Notes: generated from the sequence alone by a model not told the origin. DNA of 64,000 bases from SZUA-309 sp965233675 (GCA_965233675.1 OZ247498.1:4588001-4652000); one strand, 5' to 3'. Shown: positions 50,938-59,901, counted from the stretch's first letter. Program-made: numbers and translations.

Positions 50938-51667
50938 TTCCGGATTCCTCAAAGCAAAGTATGTCCACGGCAGCCGGTGAGGCGATCTTCACCTGGGCCC
51001 GAACCCGGGTGTCTCCCGGGGCTGCGTTCAACTGCTGGAACACCCAGCGCCCTTCGGCATCGTTCGAGACGTTGATGGTGACCCGGCAGTTGCCGGATTT
51101 TGCGATCCCGCCAAGCCGCTTGAGCTTGGGCGTGAGCTTCTCGCTGCGCTCGGCGACCAGATGCCAGTCCAGCGTCTCCCGGGTCCGATCGGCGGACTCC
51201 ACCAGGGCGATCTGGTGGGCCATGGTCGCCACCGGGGGATAGTCCGGGTAGATCATGCGGGCCTTGGAGACCATGGAATCCGCTTTGAGCAGCTGGTTCC
51301 GGTCCAGGGCCGTTTGCGCCTGCACCAGGAAATGCTCAGCCAGCCGGGCCAGGCCCGCCAGGGCATATTCGTTGTCCGGCTCGTAAAAAAGGACGTCGTG
51401 ATAAATCGACATGGCACTACCGCTGGCGGGGTAGATCAGGTGGTCCTGGCGCTCGGCGGATTCCGCCGCGTCCAGCAGGGATTCGATGTCAGCGGCGTAT
51501 GACGCCACGCCGCCGAACAGAAGGATGAGGCCCGCCAGTACCAGGGGAACAGGCCGACGGCGCGGCACGGAGAGGGTGGTGCGATTGTTCAGAACGGCGG
51601 AATTCCGGTCGAATGGCCGCGCGAGGCGGATATTTTCACTAAAATGCACGAGTTCACGGCGGTGCAT
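50927..51667 (-). CDS. TPR-like membrane-anchored protein coupled to the copper chaperone
   Basis: 246 residues from ATG 51667. A long basic N-terminus precedes one membrane segment (PVPLVLAGLILLFGGVASYAA, about 40-60). The rest is helical with TPR-type periodicity (ALAGLARLAEHFLVQAQTALDRNQLLKADSMV; MIYPDYPPVATMAHQIA) and a Cys-containing C-terminal domain (GNCRVTINVSNDAEGRW). An unfamiliar family. The overlap with the PCuAC gene suggests an envelope role, perhaps in oxidase or metal assembly. Confidence 0.65.
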   Translation of the reverse strand: MHRRELVHFSENIRLARPFDRNSAVLNNRTTLSVPRRRPVPLVLAGLILLFGGVASYAADIESLLDAAESAERQDHLIYPASGSAMSIYHDVLFYEPDNEYALAGLARLAEHFLVQAQTALDRNQLLKADSMVSKARMIYPDYPPVATMAHQIALVESADRTRETLDWHLVAERSEKLTPKLKRLGGIAKSGNCRVTINVSNDAEGRWVFQQLNAAPGDTRVRAQVKIASPAAVDILCFEESGNAD

Positions 51668-51751
51668 CGAGGGACCGACTATATTGCCCGGTCATCTGGC
51701 GAACTCCAATGACTTTGGCGTGTCCCTTTAAACAACGCGAGTGATTACGCA

Positions 51752-53779
51752 ATGGACCAGCGGACAGACTTCATGCACAACTTCTGCAGACGCGGAATAA
51801 ACGTCATTTTTATTGCCTTGATGGCTGTCCTGCTGCCCTCGACGGGACTGGGCGCCAGCACGCTGCTGGACGCCAGCACGCAGCTGGACAAAGCACCTGT
51901 CGCCCGGAGCGCGGACAAAGTGGACGAGTGGTCGTTCGAAGAACCCGAGTTCCTGCATGTGGATGAGGCCTTCGTTCTGAGCGCCGAGGCTGCCCCGGAC
52001 GGTTCGGTACTCGCACGCTGGGAAATTGCGGATGGCTATTACCTCTATCGCCACCAGTTCGGCTTCAGTTCCCGGGTAGACGCAGACCATCCGGCCACGC
52101 CGGTGGCGCTCGGGGAGGCGGAGATTCCTCCGGGCAAGCAGAAGGTGGACGAATACTTTGGCGAGGTGGAGGTCTACTACCACAGCGCCCAGGCCCGGGT
52201 GCCGGTGGTAGAAGGTGCCGGCATCGTAGAGGTCGGCATCAAATACCAGGGTTGCGCGGACGCCGGCCTGTGCTATCCGCCGGAAACCAAATGGGTCCCG
52301 CTCACCGTGGGGCTGCCGGGCGGCACGTCATCCGGAGACGGGCCGGCCTCCCGATCATCTTCTCCCGCGTCTTCCATCGCGTCGGCAACGGCGGGGATCG
52401 TGCCCCAGACCGAAGAGCAGGCGCTGGCGGCTACGCTGGCGCAAGGCGGCCTGGCCACTGCACTGCTGCTGTTCTTCCTGGGTGGCGTCGCACTGGCCTT
52501 CACACCCTGCGTGCTGCCCATGGTGCCCATTCTGTCGAGCATCATCGTGGGTGATTCCGAAGACATGAACCGGCGTCGCGCGTTGACGCTCTCCGTCGCC
52601 TATGTGCTCGGTATGGCGGTCACCTACGCCGCCCTGGGTGTCCTGGTCGGTCTGTTCGGCGCCAGTCTCAATCTCCAGGCTGCGTTGCAGTCTCCCGGGG
52701 TGCTGGTGTCCTTCTCGATCGTTTTCGTGCTGCTGTCCCTTTCGATGTTCGGCTTCTACGAACTGCAGTTGCCCGCCAGCTGGCAGAATCGTCTGAACGC
52801 CATGGGCGACAAGGTCGGCGGTGGCAAGCATGCCAGTGTGGTGGTCATGGGCTCGCTTTCCAGTCTGGTGGTGTCGCCCTGCGTATCCGCGCCGCTTGCC
52901 GGTGCGCTGATCTACATCAGCACCACGGGTGACGCGGTGCTGGGTGGTCTGGCATTGCTCACGCTGGGCCTGGGAATGGGGCTGCCGCTGATCGTGATCG
53001 GCGCCAGTGGCGGTCATCTGCTGCCCAGGGCCGGTGCCTGGATGAACGCGGTGAAGGCCGTTTTCGGCGTGGGCCTGCTGGCGGTGGCCATCTGGCTGCT
53101 GGAACGGGTCATTCCTGCCGGCGCTACCCTGGTGTTGTGGGCTGCGCTGGCGATCGCATGCGGCGTGTACCTTGGTGCCATGGATTTTTCACCACGACAG
53201 GGCTGGGGACAGCTCTGGAAAGCGGGTGGTGCGTTCAGCTTCATATACGGGGTGATGCTGCTGATCGGGGCAGCGACGGGTGCGGAGGATCCGCTCAAGC
53301 CGCTGGATCGTCTGGCCGCTGGCCCGGCGGCCGTGCAGGTGGCCACCGCAGAGGGTGCCGTGCACTCGGCGGATGGACTGATCTGGCATCCGGTTGCGAA
53401 TCTGGCCGAGCTGGATGCCCAGCTTGTCGAAGCGGCCCAGGCAGGGCAGCCGGCGTTGCTGGATCTGTACGCGGACTGGTGCATTTCCTGCAAAGTGATG
53501 GAACGGACCGTGTTTCCCCGTCCGGAAGTGGCCAGCCAGTTGGCCCAGTTCCGTCTGCTCCGGGCGGATGTCACGAAGAACAACGAAGACGATAAGGCGC
53601 TGATGGGGGCTTACGGACTCTTTGGTCCGCCGAGTCTCGTATTTTTCGCTGGAGATAGCGGCGAGTTGAGTGATGTCCGGATTCAGGGGGAAGTCGGCGC
53701 GGCATCGCTGGCGGCCCATCTCGGGGCGGTTCTGGATGCAGTGAACGTTGGTAAGTTCGGCGATCTTGCTGCTAAATAA
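51752..53779 (+). CDS. dsbD: Thiol:disulfide interchange protein DsbD
   Basis: 675 residues. All three domains are visible. The alpha domain (residues about 60-190, after the signal) has the Cys pair of GCADAGLCYPPETKW. The beta domain has eight membrane helices with TPCVLPMVPILSS and VVSPCVSAPLAG. The gamma domain is thioredoxin-like with YADWCISCKVMER (CxxC). It moves electrons from cytoplasmic thioredoxin to periplasmic thiol-disulfide and cytochrome c maturation proteins. Start ATG at 51752; ATG 51773 is an alternative. Upstream of aroQ by 85 bases. Confidence 0.94.
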   Translation: MDQRTDFMHNFCRRGINVIFIALMAVLLPSTGLGASTLLDASTQLDKAPVARSADKVDEWSFEEPEFLHVDEAFVLSAEAAPDGSVLARWEIADGYYLYRHQFGFSSRVDADHPATPVALGEAEIPPGKQKVDEYFGEVEVYYHSAQARVPVVEGAGIVEVGIKYQGCADAGLCYPPETKWVPLTVGLPGGTSSGDGPASRSSSPASSIASATAGIVPQTEEQALAATLAQGGLATALLLFFLGGVALAFTPCVLPMVPILSSIIVGDSEDMNRRRALTLSVAYVLGMAVTYAALGVLVGLFGASLNLQAALQSPGVLVSFSIVFVLLSLSMFGFYELQLPASWQNRLNAMGDKVGGGKHASVVVMGSLSSLVVSPCVSAPLAGALIYISTTGDAVLGGLALLTLGLGMGLPLIVIGASGGHLLPRAGAWMNAVKAVFGVGLLAVAIWLLERVIPAGATLVLWAALAIACGVYLGAMDFSPRQGWGQLWKAGGAFSFIYGVMLLIGAATGAEDPLKPLDRLAAGPAAVQVATAEGAVHSADGLIWHPVANLAELDAQLVEAAQAGQPALLDLYADWCISCKVMERTVFPRPEVASQLAQFRLLRADVTKNNEDDKALMGAYGLFGPPSLVFFAGDSGELSDVRIQGEVGAASLAAHLGAVLDAVNVGKFGDLAAK

Positions 53780-53834
53780 CGATTAAATCGATCATTTTGC
53801 TGGTATCTTTCAGGTAAGTCCGGCAAACTGCGCG

Positions 53835-53856
53835 CTCACTCATGCTTCTCAGTGAG
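53835..53856. promoter_or_regulatory. Hairpin upstream of aroQ
   Basis: CTCACT (53835-53840) and AGTGAG (53851-53856) form a 6-bp stem with a 10-base loop, ending 8 bases before the aroQ ATG (53865). It could sit in the leader of the aroQ operon and influence translation. No T-run follows. Confidence 0.35.
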
Positions 53857-53864
53857 ACCCTCTT

Positions 53865-54311
53865 ATGGCCCGTCTGCTGGTACTCAACGGACCCAATCTG
53901 AACCTGCTTGGTACCCGTGAGCCTGAGATCTACGGCTCCGATACGCTGGCGGATATCAACGCTAGATTGACCACCCAGGCTGAAGCGCTCGGACACAGCA
54001 TATCTTTCGTGCAGAGCAACGCGGAGCATGAGTTGATCGATGCGGTTCATCAGGCGCGCACCGAAGGCGTGGGCTGTATCGTCATCAACCCGGGCGCGTT
54101 CACGCACACGAGCATCGGCTTACGGGACGCGCTGCTGGGGGTGGCCATTCCCTTCATCGAGGTCCATCTCTCCAACGTACACGGGCGGGAAGACTTCCGG
54201 CAGACTTCCTACCTGTCGGACGTTGCGGTGGGAGTGATCACCGGGCTCGGCGCCAAAGGCTACGAATACGCTGTGGATCGGGCGGCAACGATCTGCGAGG
54301 AGGGCGCATGA
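53865..54311 (+). CDS. aroQ: Type II 3-dehydroquinate dehydratase
   Basis: 148 residues. LLVLNGPNLNLLGTREPEIYG at the N-terminus (with the catalytic Tyr at its end), FVQSNAEHELIDAVHQA, INPGAFTHTSIGLRDAL, and VHLSNVHGREDFRQTS are all diagnostic. It dehydrates 3-dehydroquinate to 3-dehydroshikimate in the shikimate pathway. It overlaps accB by 4 bases (ATGA), the usual gammaproteobacterial order aroQ-accB. Confidence 0.96.
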   Translation: MARLLVLNGPNLNLLGTREPEIYGSDTLADINARLTTQAEALGHSISFVQSNAEHELIDAVHQARTEGVGCIVINPGAFTHTSIGLRDALLGVAIPFIEVHLSNVHGREDFRQTSYLSDVAVGVITGLGAKGYEYAVDRAATICEEGA

Positions 54312-54751
54312 GCGTTGATCTGAGAAAGGTAAAAAAGCTCATCGAACTGGTCGAGGAATCCGGCATTTCCGAGCTGGAAGTGAGGGACGGTGACGAAACC
54401 ATACGCATCGCCCGCCACGGCGGGCCGATGGAAGGGGTGCCGGCGGTGGCCGCCACTCCCGTCGCCACCGCTGATGGGCCCGTCGCGAGCCCGGCCCGTG
54501 CTGCCGGTCCGGCCGCAGGCCATCAGGTTCGCTCACCCATGGCCGGCACCTTCTATCGTTCACCGTCCCCGGAAGCCGAGCCGTTCGTATCCGTGGGGCA
54601 GACGGTGGCGCCGGGTGACGTGCTCTGCATCATCGAGAGCATGAAGATGATGAACGAGATCAAGGCCGAACAGGCCGGGGTCTGCGCCGCCGTCGTGGTT
54701 GAGAACGGCGAAGCCATCGGTTCCGGTCAGCTGCTTTTCCGCTTCGAATAG
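54308..54751 (+). CDS. accB: Biotin carboxyl carrier protein of acetyl-CoA carboxylase
   Basis: 147 residues. The C-terminal biotinyl domain has the target Lys113 in IESMKMMNEIKA, and the N-terminal segment (MSVDLRKVKKLIELVEESGI) is typical of AccB. An Ala/Pro-rich linker joins the two. AccB carries carboxybiotin between AccC and the carboxyltransferase for malonyl-CoA synthesis. accC normally follows directly. Here prmA starts 9 bases later, so accC must be elsewhere if the complex is complete. Confidence 0.95.
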   Translation: MSVDLRKVKKLIELVEESGISELEVRDGDETIRIARHGGPMEGVPAVAATPVATADGPVASPARAAGPAAGHQVRSPMAGTFYRSPSPEAEPFVSVGQTVAPGDVLCIIESMKMMNEIKAEQAGVCAAVVVENGEAIGSGQLLFRFE

Positions 54752-54760
54752 GGCCATAAA

Positions 54761-55663
54761 ATGGGCTGGCTCAAGCTGACACTGCAGTTGGAGCAGGCCT
54801 CGGTGGCTGATGCTGAATCGCTGCTGGCGCCTTTTTCGCCGCTCTCAATCACAGTGGTGGATGCCGGCGATGAACCGCTGCTCGAACCTCAACCCGGCGC
54901 TACGCCGCTGTGGCAGGCCTGCCGTCTGGAGGCGCTCTTCGATCTGAATCTGGATGTTGGCGCGCTCCGGGAAACCCTGGCGGACATAGAGGGGTCGGTC
55001 GAAAATCTGGACTTTCTGGACGATGCAGACTGGCAGAACCGCTGGCGCCAGTATGCGGTCGACTTCTGTTTTGCCGATCGGCTCTGGCTGGTTCCGAGAG
55101 ATACCCCGGCACCCGGCGAGCCGGCTCTGCATCTGGATCCTGGCCTGGCCTTCGGCAGCGGCAGTCATCCCACCACCCGTCTCTGTCTGGACTGGCTGGC
55201 CCGGGCGGATCTGCACGATCGCACGGTCCTGGACTACGGCTGTGGCTCAGGAATTCTGGCGCTGGCGGCGCTCAAACTCGGGGCCGCCCGGGCACTGGGT
55301 ATCGACCATGACCCTCAGGCGCTGCTCGCCACACGGGATAACGCTGAATACAATGCGATTGCCCTGCCAGGCGATGGAACCCCCGGACTGGAAGTCGGGC
55401 TCCCGGATACGCTGGGTGAAAGGTCGTGCGATGTGGTGGTGGCCAATATCCTGGCGAACCCGCTGATCGCGCTGGCGGATGTGCTGCTCGGCGCGCTGAA
55501 TGAAGGCGGCGTGCTGGTGATGGCCGGTCTGCTGGAAGATCAGGCGCAGGTGGTGATGGATGCCTATCCGACGCTGCGATTCAAACCGGTCGTTATCGAG
55601 GCAGACGAGCAGGGCGGGCGCTGGGCGCGGCTGGAAGGCTGGCGTACCGGCAAGGAACGATAA
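54761..55663 (+). CDS. prmA: Ribosomal protein L11 methyltransferase
   Basis: 300 residues, the expected length. WLKLTLQLEQASVADAESLL at the N-terminus, LDPGLAFGSGSHPTTRLCLDWL, LDYGCGSGILALAALKLGA (SAM motif I), and VVANILANPLIAL are characteristic. It trimethylates lysines and the N-terminus of L11. It follows accB directly, skipping the usual accC, and leads into the DUF3426 gene 27 bases on. Confidence 0.96.
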   Translation: MGWLKLTLQLEQASVADAESLLAPFSPLSITVVDAGDEPLLEPQPGATPLWQACRLEALFDLNLDVGALRETLADIEGSVENLDFLDDADWQNRWRQYAVDFCFADRLWLVPRDTPAPGEPALHLDPGLAFGSGSHPTTRLCLDWLARADLHDRTVLDYGCGSGILALAALKLGAARALGIDHDPQALLATRDNAEYNAIALPGDGTPGLEVGLPDTLGERSCDVVVANILANPLIALADVLLGALNEGGVLVMAGLLEDQAQVVMDAYPTLRFKPVVIEADEQGGRWARLEGWRTGKER

Positions 55664-55690
55664 ACGGTCAGGATTACCGCCGGCTCGATC

Positions 55691-57217
55691 ATGGTCGATG
55701 AAGATCTCGAACCTCTGATCACCCGCTGTCCGAATTGCGCGACGCAGTTCCGGGTGACTGAAAGTCAGCTTGCCGCCGCGGGTGGCCGGGTGCGTTGTGG
55801 CGCCTGCCTGACCGTGTTCGAAGGGACCGAACATCTCATCCTGGATGACGACACGACGTTCGATGACGGCGTCGATGCGGATGCCGCTCTGGACGCGTTG
55901 CTCGATGAACTGGGGACCTCAGAGGCACCTGATGCCGACCTCGAGGCCGCGCCCACGGGGCAGGAAGAGCCGGCGCTGACCCAGGATACGCCGGTGATCT
56001 ACGGCGGTTTCGAAAACGAATCTCGAGATGAGCGTGGTGATGGTTTCGCGGAAGGGGACGCCAAATCGGCGTTTGCCGCCGCCGAAGCCGCGGCATCCGG
56101 CGAGGCGGCAACGGTACCCGAATCGCGAGCGCCTGAAGCCACCGGATACGAAGCATTGGTCTCCGAGCCCGCGGAAGACTGGGTCGAACAACCGGGTGAG
56201 ACGCGGGCGAGGGACGGGATCGGGAGCGATGACCACCGGGATTCACCGGCGCCGGATCAGATCGAGGCCGCAGCCGAATCAGAGGCCGAATCAGAGGCCG
56301 GATCACAAGCCGAATCCCACGCTGAAGCCCCCCAGGCGGACACCCAGACAGAAGCCGGATCAGACCCGCGCTCAGAGACTCCGGTGGCCGCCCCCGAGGA
56401 AAGCGAGCCTGCCGAGGACATTACTTCCGAAGAGGAAGCTGGGTCTGAAGCAGCTGGGTCTGAAGAAGCTGGGCCTGAAGAGGCTGCGCCCCGGGATGTG
56501 GCACCCGGAAGCGTCCTTGAGGCCGACTACAAAGCCTGGATTCAATCCGGCGCTTCGGATATCGATCAACTGGTGGAGCAGGTGGTTGCCTCCGGCACCC
56601 CGGCCCGGGAGCCGGCGACCGATGAGACACCGGACCCGGCGGAGGCGCCAGATCGGGCCGGTGTGGGTGATGGCTTCCATCTCTCGGCGGTGGAAAAATC
56701 CCTGGCAGAAGAAGGGGTCGGCACCAGCCCGATCAGCTTTGCACCGGAACCCCGACGCTGGTGGGTGGTGGGGGTGGCCGCCCTGCTGTCCGTCCTGCTG
56801 GCGGCCCAGATCTTCTATCTGCAGTTACCCGAGTGGTCTCGTGATCCGGGCACGAGAGGCATTTACGAAACGGTCTGCGGGCTGTTCGGGTGCGAGCTGC
56901 CGGAGATCCGGGACCTGGACGGACTGCGCACCCGCAATCTCATGGTCCGCAGCCACCCGGATCTGGAGAATGCCCTCGTCATCGATGCGGTGATCGTCAA
57001 TCAGGCCGGGTTTGAACAGCGCTTCCCGGGCCTTCAGCTCCGCTTCACGTCGGTGGGTGGGCTGCTGGTTGCCGGCCGGATCTTCCAGCCGGAAGAATAT
57101 CTGGCCGGTGAGATGGGCCCGGGCGACCTGATGCCGGTGGATACGCCGGTCCGGGTAACGCTGGAAATCGCGGATCCCGGCGAAGAAGCGGTCAACTACA
57201 CGCTGAGTTTCCGTTAG
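55691..57217 (+). CDS. MJ0042-type zinc-ribbon, acidic-linker, DUF3426 membrane protein
   Basis: 508 residues. The N-terminus (TRCPNCATQFRVTESQLAAAGGRVRCGACLTVFEG) is an MJ0042 zinc ribbon with two CxxC pairs. Residues about 60-320 are a low-complexity acidic region, rich in Glu, Ala, Ser and Pro with repeats (ESEAESEAGSQAES; AGSEEAGPEEAAP). One membrane helix (WWVVGVAALLSVLLAAQIFYL) is followed by a periplasmic DUF3426 domain. The family is usually found between prmA and dusB in gammaproteobacteria; function unknown. Confidence 0.85.
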   Translation: MVDEDLEPLITRCPNCATQFRVTESQLAAAGGRVRCGACLTVFEGTEHLILDDDTTFDDGVDADAALDALLDELGTSEAPDADLEAAPTGQEEPALTQDTPVIYGGFENESRDERGDGFAEGDAKSAFAAAEAAASGEAATVPESRAPEATGYEALVSEPAEDWVEQPGETRARDGIGSDDHRDSPAPDQIEAAAESEAESEAGSQAESHAEAPQADTQTEAGSDPRSETPVAAPEESEPAEDITSEEEAGSEAAGSEEAGPEEAAPRDVAPGSVLEADYKAWIQSGASDIDQLVEQVVASGTPAREPATDETPDPAEAPDRAGVGDGFHLSAVEKSLAEEGVGTSPISFAPEPRRWWVVGVAALLSVLLAAQIFYLQLPEWSRDPGTRGIYETVCGLFGCELPEIRDLDGLRTRNLMVRSHPDLENALVIDAVIVNQAGFEQRFPGLQLRFTSVGGLLVAGRIFQPEEYLAGEMGPGDLMPVDTPVRVTLEIADPGEEAVNYTLSFR

Positions 57218-57255
57218 CGGACTGTTTCCTGAACAACGATTCCTGGCTGAAACGC

Positions 57256-57284
57256 TTCAGCTCCTGCACACACAGGCGTATGAT
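57256..57284 (+). promoter_or_regulatory. Candidate promoter upstream of dusB
   Basis: TATGAT at 57279-57284 is a near-consensus -10, with TTCAGC (57256-57261) as a poor -35 at 17 bases. dusB begins 38 bases downstream. The -10 is good and the -35 weak, so activation by a factor would be expected if it is used. Confidence 0.3.
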
Positions 57285-57321
57285 TCCGCCCCTTCCTAAT
57301 CCGAGCTTCTGAGCGTCCCTT

Positions 57322-58290
57322 TTGGTCGCAATCGGTCCCCACAAACTGCGAAACAACGTGCTGCTGGCGCCCATGGCTGGTGTCACCGACGTGCCGTTCC
57401 GGGCCCTGACCTGGCGGTTCGGCGCGGGTCATGTGGTCTCGGAGATGGTGGGCAGCAAGGCGGTGCTCTGGGATACGGAGAAATCCCGCCTGCGCCGGGG
57501 CACGGTGAGCGGCATCCACCCGGTGGCGGTGCAGATCGCCGGCGGTGATCCGGAAACCATTGCCGACGCAGCGCGCCGGCACTGGCAGGATGGTGCAGAC
57601 ATCATCGACATCAACTTTGGCTGTCCGGCCAAAAAAGTCTGCCGCAAAGCGGCGGGCTCTCAGCTGCTGGGCGATGAATCACTGGTGCGGGAGATCGTTG
57701 CTGCTGCAGTAGCGGCGGTCCCCATTCCGATCACCATCAAGATGCGCACCGGCCTCGCGCCGGAATCCCGAAACGGGGTGGAGATCGCCAGGATCGCAGA
57801 AGGTGAGGGCGTGGCGGCGATCGCCGTGCACGGACGCACCCGGGCCTGCCGGTTCTCGGGTGACGTGGAATTCGAGACGATCGCCCGGATCAAAGCAGCG
57901 GTCGGTGTGCCCGTATTCGCCAATGGTGATATCCAGGATGCCGCGACGGCGGATTCCGTGCTGGAGCAGACGGGTGCAGACGGCGTGATGATCGGGCGCG
58001 CGGCGCTGGGTGCGCCCTGGCTACCCGGCCTGGTTGCCGGTGTGACCGCGCCGCTCGGCATCGCCGAGAAGCTGGCGGTCGTGCGTGAACATGTTGCGGC
58101 CGGGCATGACTACTACGGTGAGCCGGGCGTGAAAATCATGCGTAAACATGTGCAGTGGTACCTGGAAAAGATGACGGAGCTCGGCGATGCGCAGTGGCGG
58201 CGGGCACTCGTTTCCCAATTCAACCGGCTTACCGATGCTCAGGCACAGCTGGACACTCTGAGTGAACTGAACCCAAGGCTCGCAGCCTAG
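57322..58290 (+). CDS. dusB: tRNA-dihydrouridine synthase B
   Basis: 322 residues from a TTG start at 57322; the next in-frame ATG (in LAPMAGVTD) would cut off the first FMN-binding strand. LLAPMAGVTDVPFRALT, DINFGCPAKKVCRKAAGSQLLGD, KMRTGLAPESRNGVEIARI and VHGRTRACRFSGDV are DusB signatures. It reduces specific uridines in tRNA with FMN and NADPH. In most gammaproteobacteria fis follows dusB; here purH follows after 15 bases and fis is absent. Confidence 0.93.
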   Translation: MVAIGPHKLRNNVLLAPMAGVTDVPFRALTWRFGAGHVVSEMVGSKAVLWDTEKSRLRRGTVSGIHPVAVQIAGGDPETIADAARRHWQDGADIIDINFGCPAKKVCRKAAGSQLLGDESLVREIVAAAVAAVPIPITIKMRTGLAPESRNGVEIARIAEGEGVAAIAVHGRTRACRFSGDVEFETIARIKAAVGVPVFANGDIQDAATADSVLEQTGADGVMIGRAALGAPWLPGLVAGVTAPLGIAEKLAVVREHVAAGHDYYGEPGVKIMRKHVQWYLEKMTELGDAQWRRALVSQFNRLTDAQAQLDTLSELNPRLAA

Positions 58291-58305
58291 ACAACGACGA
58301 GAACC

Positions 58306-59871
58306 ATGACTGATCAGACAACCCGCATGCCGAGGCGTGCATTGCTTAGTGTTTCCGACAAAACGGGCATCGTAGAGCTGGCCCGCGCCCTCGATGCGCA
58401 TGGCGTGGCTCTGCTTTCCACGGGGGGCACCTTCAAAGCCATTCAGGAGGCAGGGGTGCCTGTCACCGAAGTGTCGGCCCACACCGGATTCCCGGAGATG
58501 ATGGATGGCCGGGTCAAAACCCTGCACCCGAAAATACACGGCGGCATTCTCGGTCGGCGTGGTCAGGATGAGGTGGTGATGGATGCGCACGGGATCGAGC
58601 CCATCGATGCGGTATTCGTGAATCTCTATCCCTTCGCGGAAACCGTCGCCCGACCCGATTGCACGTTTGAACTCGCCATCGAGAACATTGATATCGGGGG
58701 CCCGGCCATGGTCCGTTCCTCCGCTAAGAATCATAAGGACGTGCTGGTGGTGGTGGATCCGGCCGACTATGAGCAGGTCATCGCCGCTCTGGCTGAAGGC
58801 GGCCTCGACTACGCGACCCGCAAAACGTTTGCCGTGAAGGCCTTCCGGCACACGGCACGCTATGACGCCATGGTCAGCGCTTACCTGGGAGAAACCCCGG
58901 GCCAGGGGTACGAGTTTCCGGAGAGCCTGACCTTGACCTTCGACAAGGCCCAGGAGATGCGCTACGGAGAAAATCCGCATCAGGCTGCAGCCTTCTACCG
59001 GGAAAGCGGCAATCTGGACGGCACCATCGCCGGTCTCAATCAGCTTCAGGGAAAGGCGCTTTCGTACAACAATGTGGCCGACACGGATGCGGCGCTCGAG
59101 TGTGTGAAGGTCTTCGAGAAGCCCGCCTGTGTGATCGTCAAACATGCGAACCCGTGCGGTGTTGCCGAAGCTGAGGATATCCGTTCGGCTTATGAGCTTG
59201 CGTTCGCCAGTGATCCGACCTCCGCGTTCGGGGGCATCATTGCGTTCAACCGGCCGCTCGACGGACCCACGCTGGATGGCATTCTCGAGCGCCAGTTCGT
59301 GGAAGTGGTGATCGCACCAGCGGTGGACGAGGCGGCCGTTGAGGTTGCCCGGCGGAAGAAGAACGTCCGCCTGCTGAGCGCCGGATCCTTCGGCGATCGT
59401 TCCCGAGGGCTGGAGTTCAAGCGGGTGGGGGGCGGTCTCCTGGTGCAGAGTGCGGATGAACTCTGCTGGGGAGAATCCGGCCTGGACGTGGTCACTGAGC
59501 GTGCGCCCACGGAGGCCGAACTCGAGGATCTGGCCTTTGCCTGGAAGGTTGCCTGGTTTGTGAAGTCCAATGCCATCGTCTACGCGAAAGACCGGCAGAC
59601 CATCGGTGTGGGGGCTGGTCAGATGGCTCGGGTTACCAGCGCGATCATTGCAGGAATCAAGGCGAAAGATGCGGAGCTCACCGTGCCGGGTTCGGTGATG
59701 GCGAGTGATGCGTTTTTTCCGTTCCGGGACAGTATCGACGCGGCGGCGGAAGCGGGCATCACAGCCATAGTCCAGCCTGGCGGATCAATGCGGGATCCGG
59801 AAGTTATCCAGGCGGCGGATGAACATGGCATCGCCATGGTGTTCACCGGGGTCCGGCACTTCAGACACTGA
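58306..59871 (+). CDS. purH: Bifunctional AICAR transformylase / IMP cyclohydrolase
   Basis: 521 residues. The N-terminal MGS-like IMP cyclohydrolase domain (ALLSVSDKTGIVELARAL; LLSTGGTFKAI; MMDGRVKTLHPKIHGGIL) and the C-terminal AICAR formyltransferase domain (RYGENPHQAAAFY; CVIVKHANPCGVA; KSNAIVYAKDRQTIGVGAGQMARV) are both complete. It performs the last two steps of de novo purine synthesis. It precedes purD by 30 bases, forming purHD. Confidence 0.97.
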   Translation: MTDQTTRMPRRALLSVSDKTGIVELARALDAHGVALLSTGGTFKAIQEAGVPVTEVSAHTGFPEMMDGRVKTLHPKIHGGILGRRGQDEVVMDAHGIEPIDAVFVNLYPFAETVARPDCTFELAIENIDIGGPAMVRSSAKNHKDVLVVVDPADYEQVIAALAEGGLDYATRKTFAVKAFRHTARYDAMVSAYLGETPGQGYEFPESLTLTFDKAQEMRYGENPHQAAAFYRESGNLDGTIAGLNQLQGKALSYNNVADTDAALECVKVFEKPACVIVKHANPCGVAEAEDIRSAYELAFASDPTSAFGGIIAFNRPLDGPTLDGILERQFVEVVIAPAVDEAAVEVARRKKNVRLLSAGSFGDRSRGLEFKRVGGGLLVQSADELCWGESGLDVVTERAPTEAELEDLAFAWKVAWFVKSNAIVYAKDRQTIGVGAGQMARVTSAIIAGIKAKDAELTVPGSVMASDAFFPFRDSIDAAAEAGITAIVQPGGSMRDPEVIQAADEHGIAMVFTGVRHFRH

Positions 59872-59901
59872 ACAACAGACGCTGAGCGAGGAGACACAGG
59901 C

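Noticed and set aside
56028..56993. A 321-codon frame in the +1 phase within the DUF3426 gene
   Set aside because: It is Arg/Pro-rich, lies inside the low-complexity linker and its flanks, and starts and stops without a ribosome-binding site or motif.
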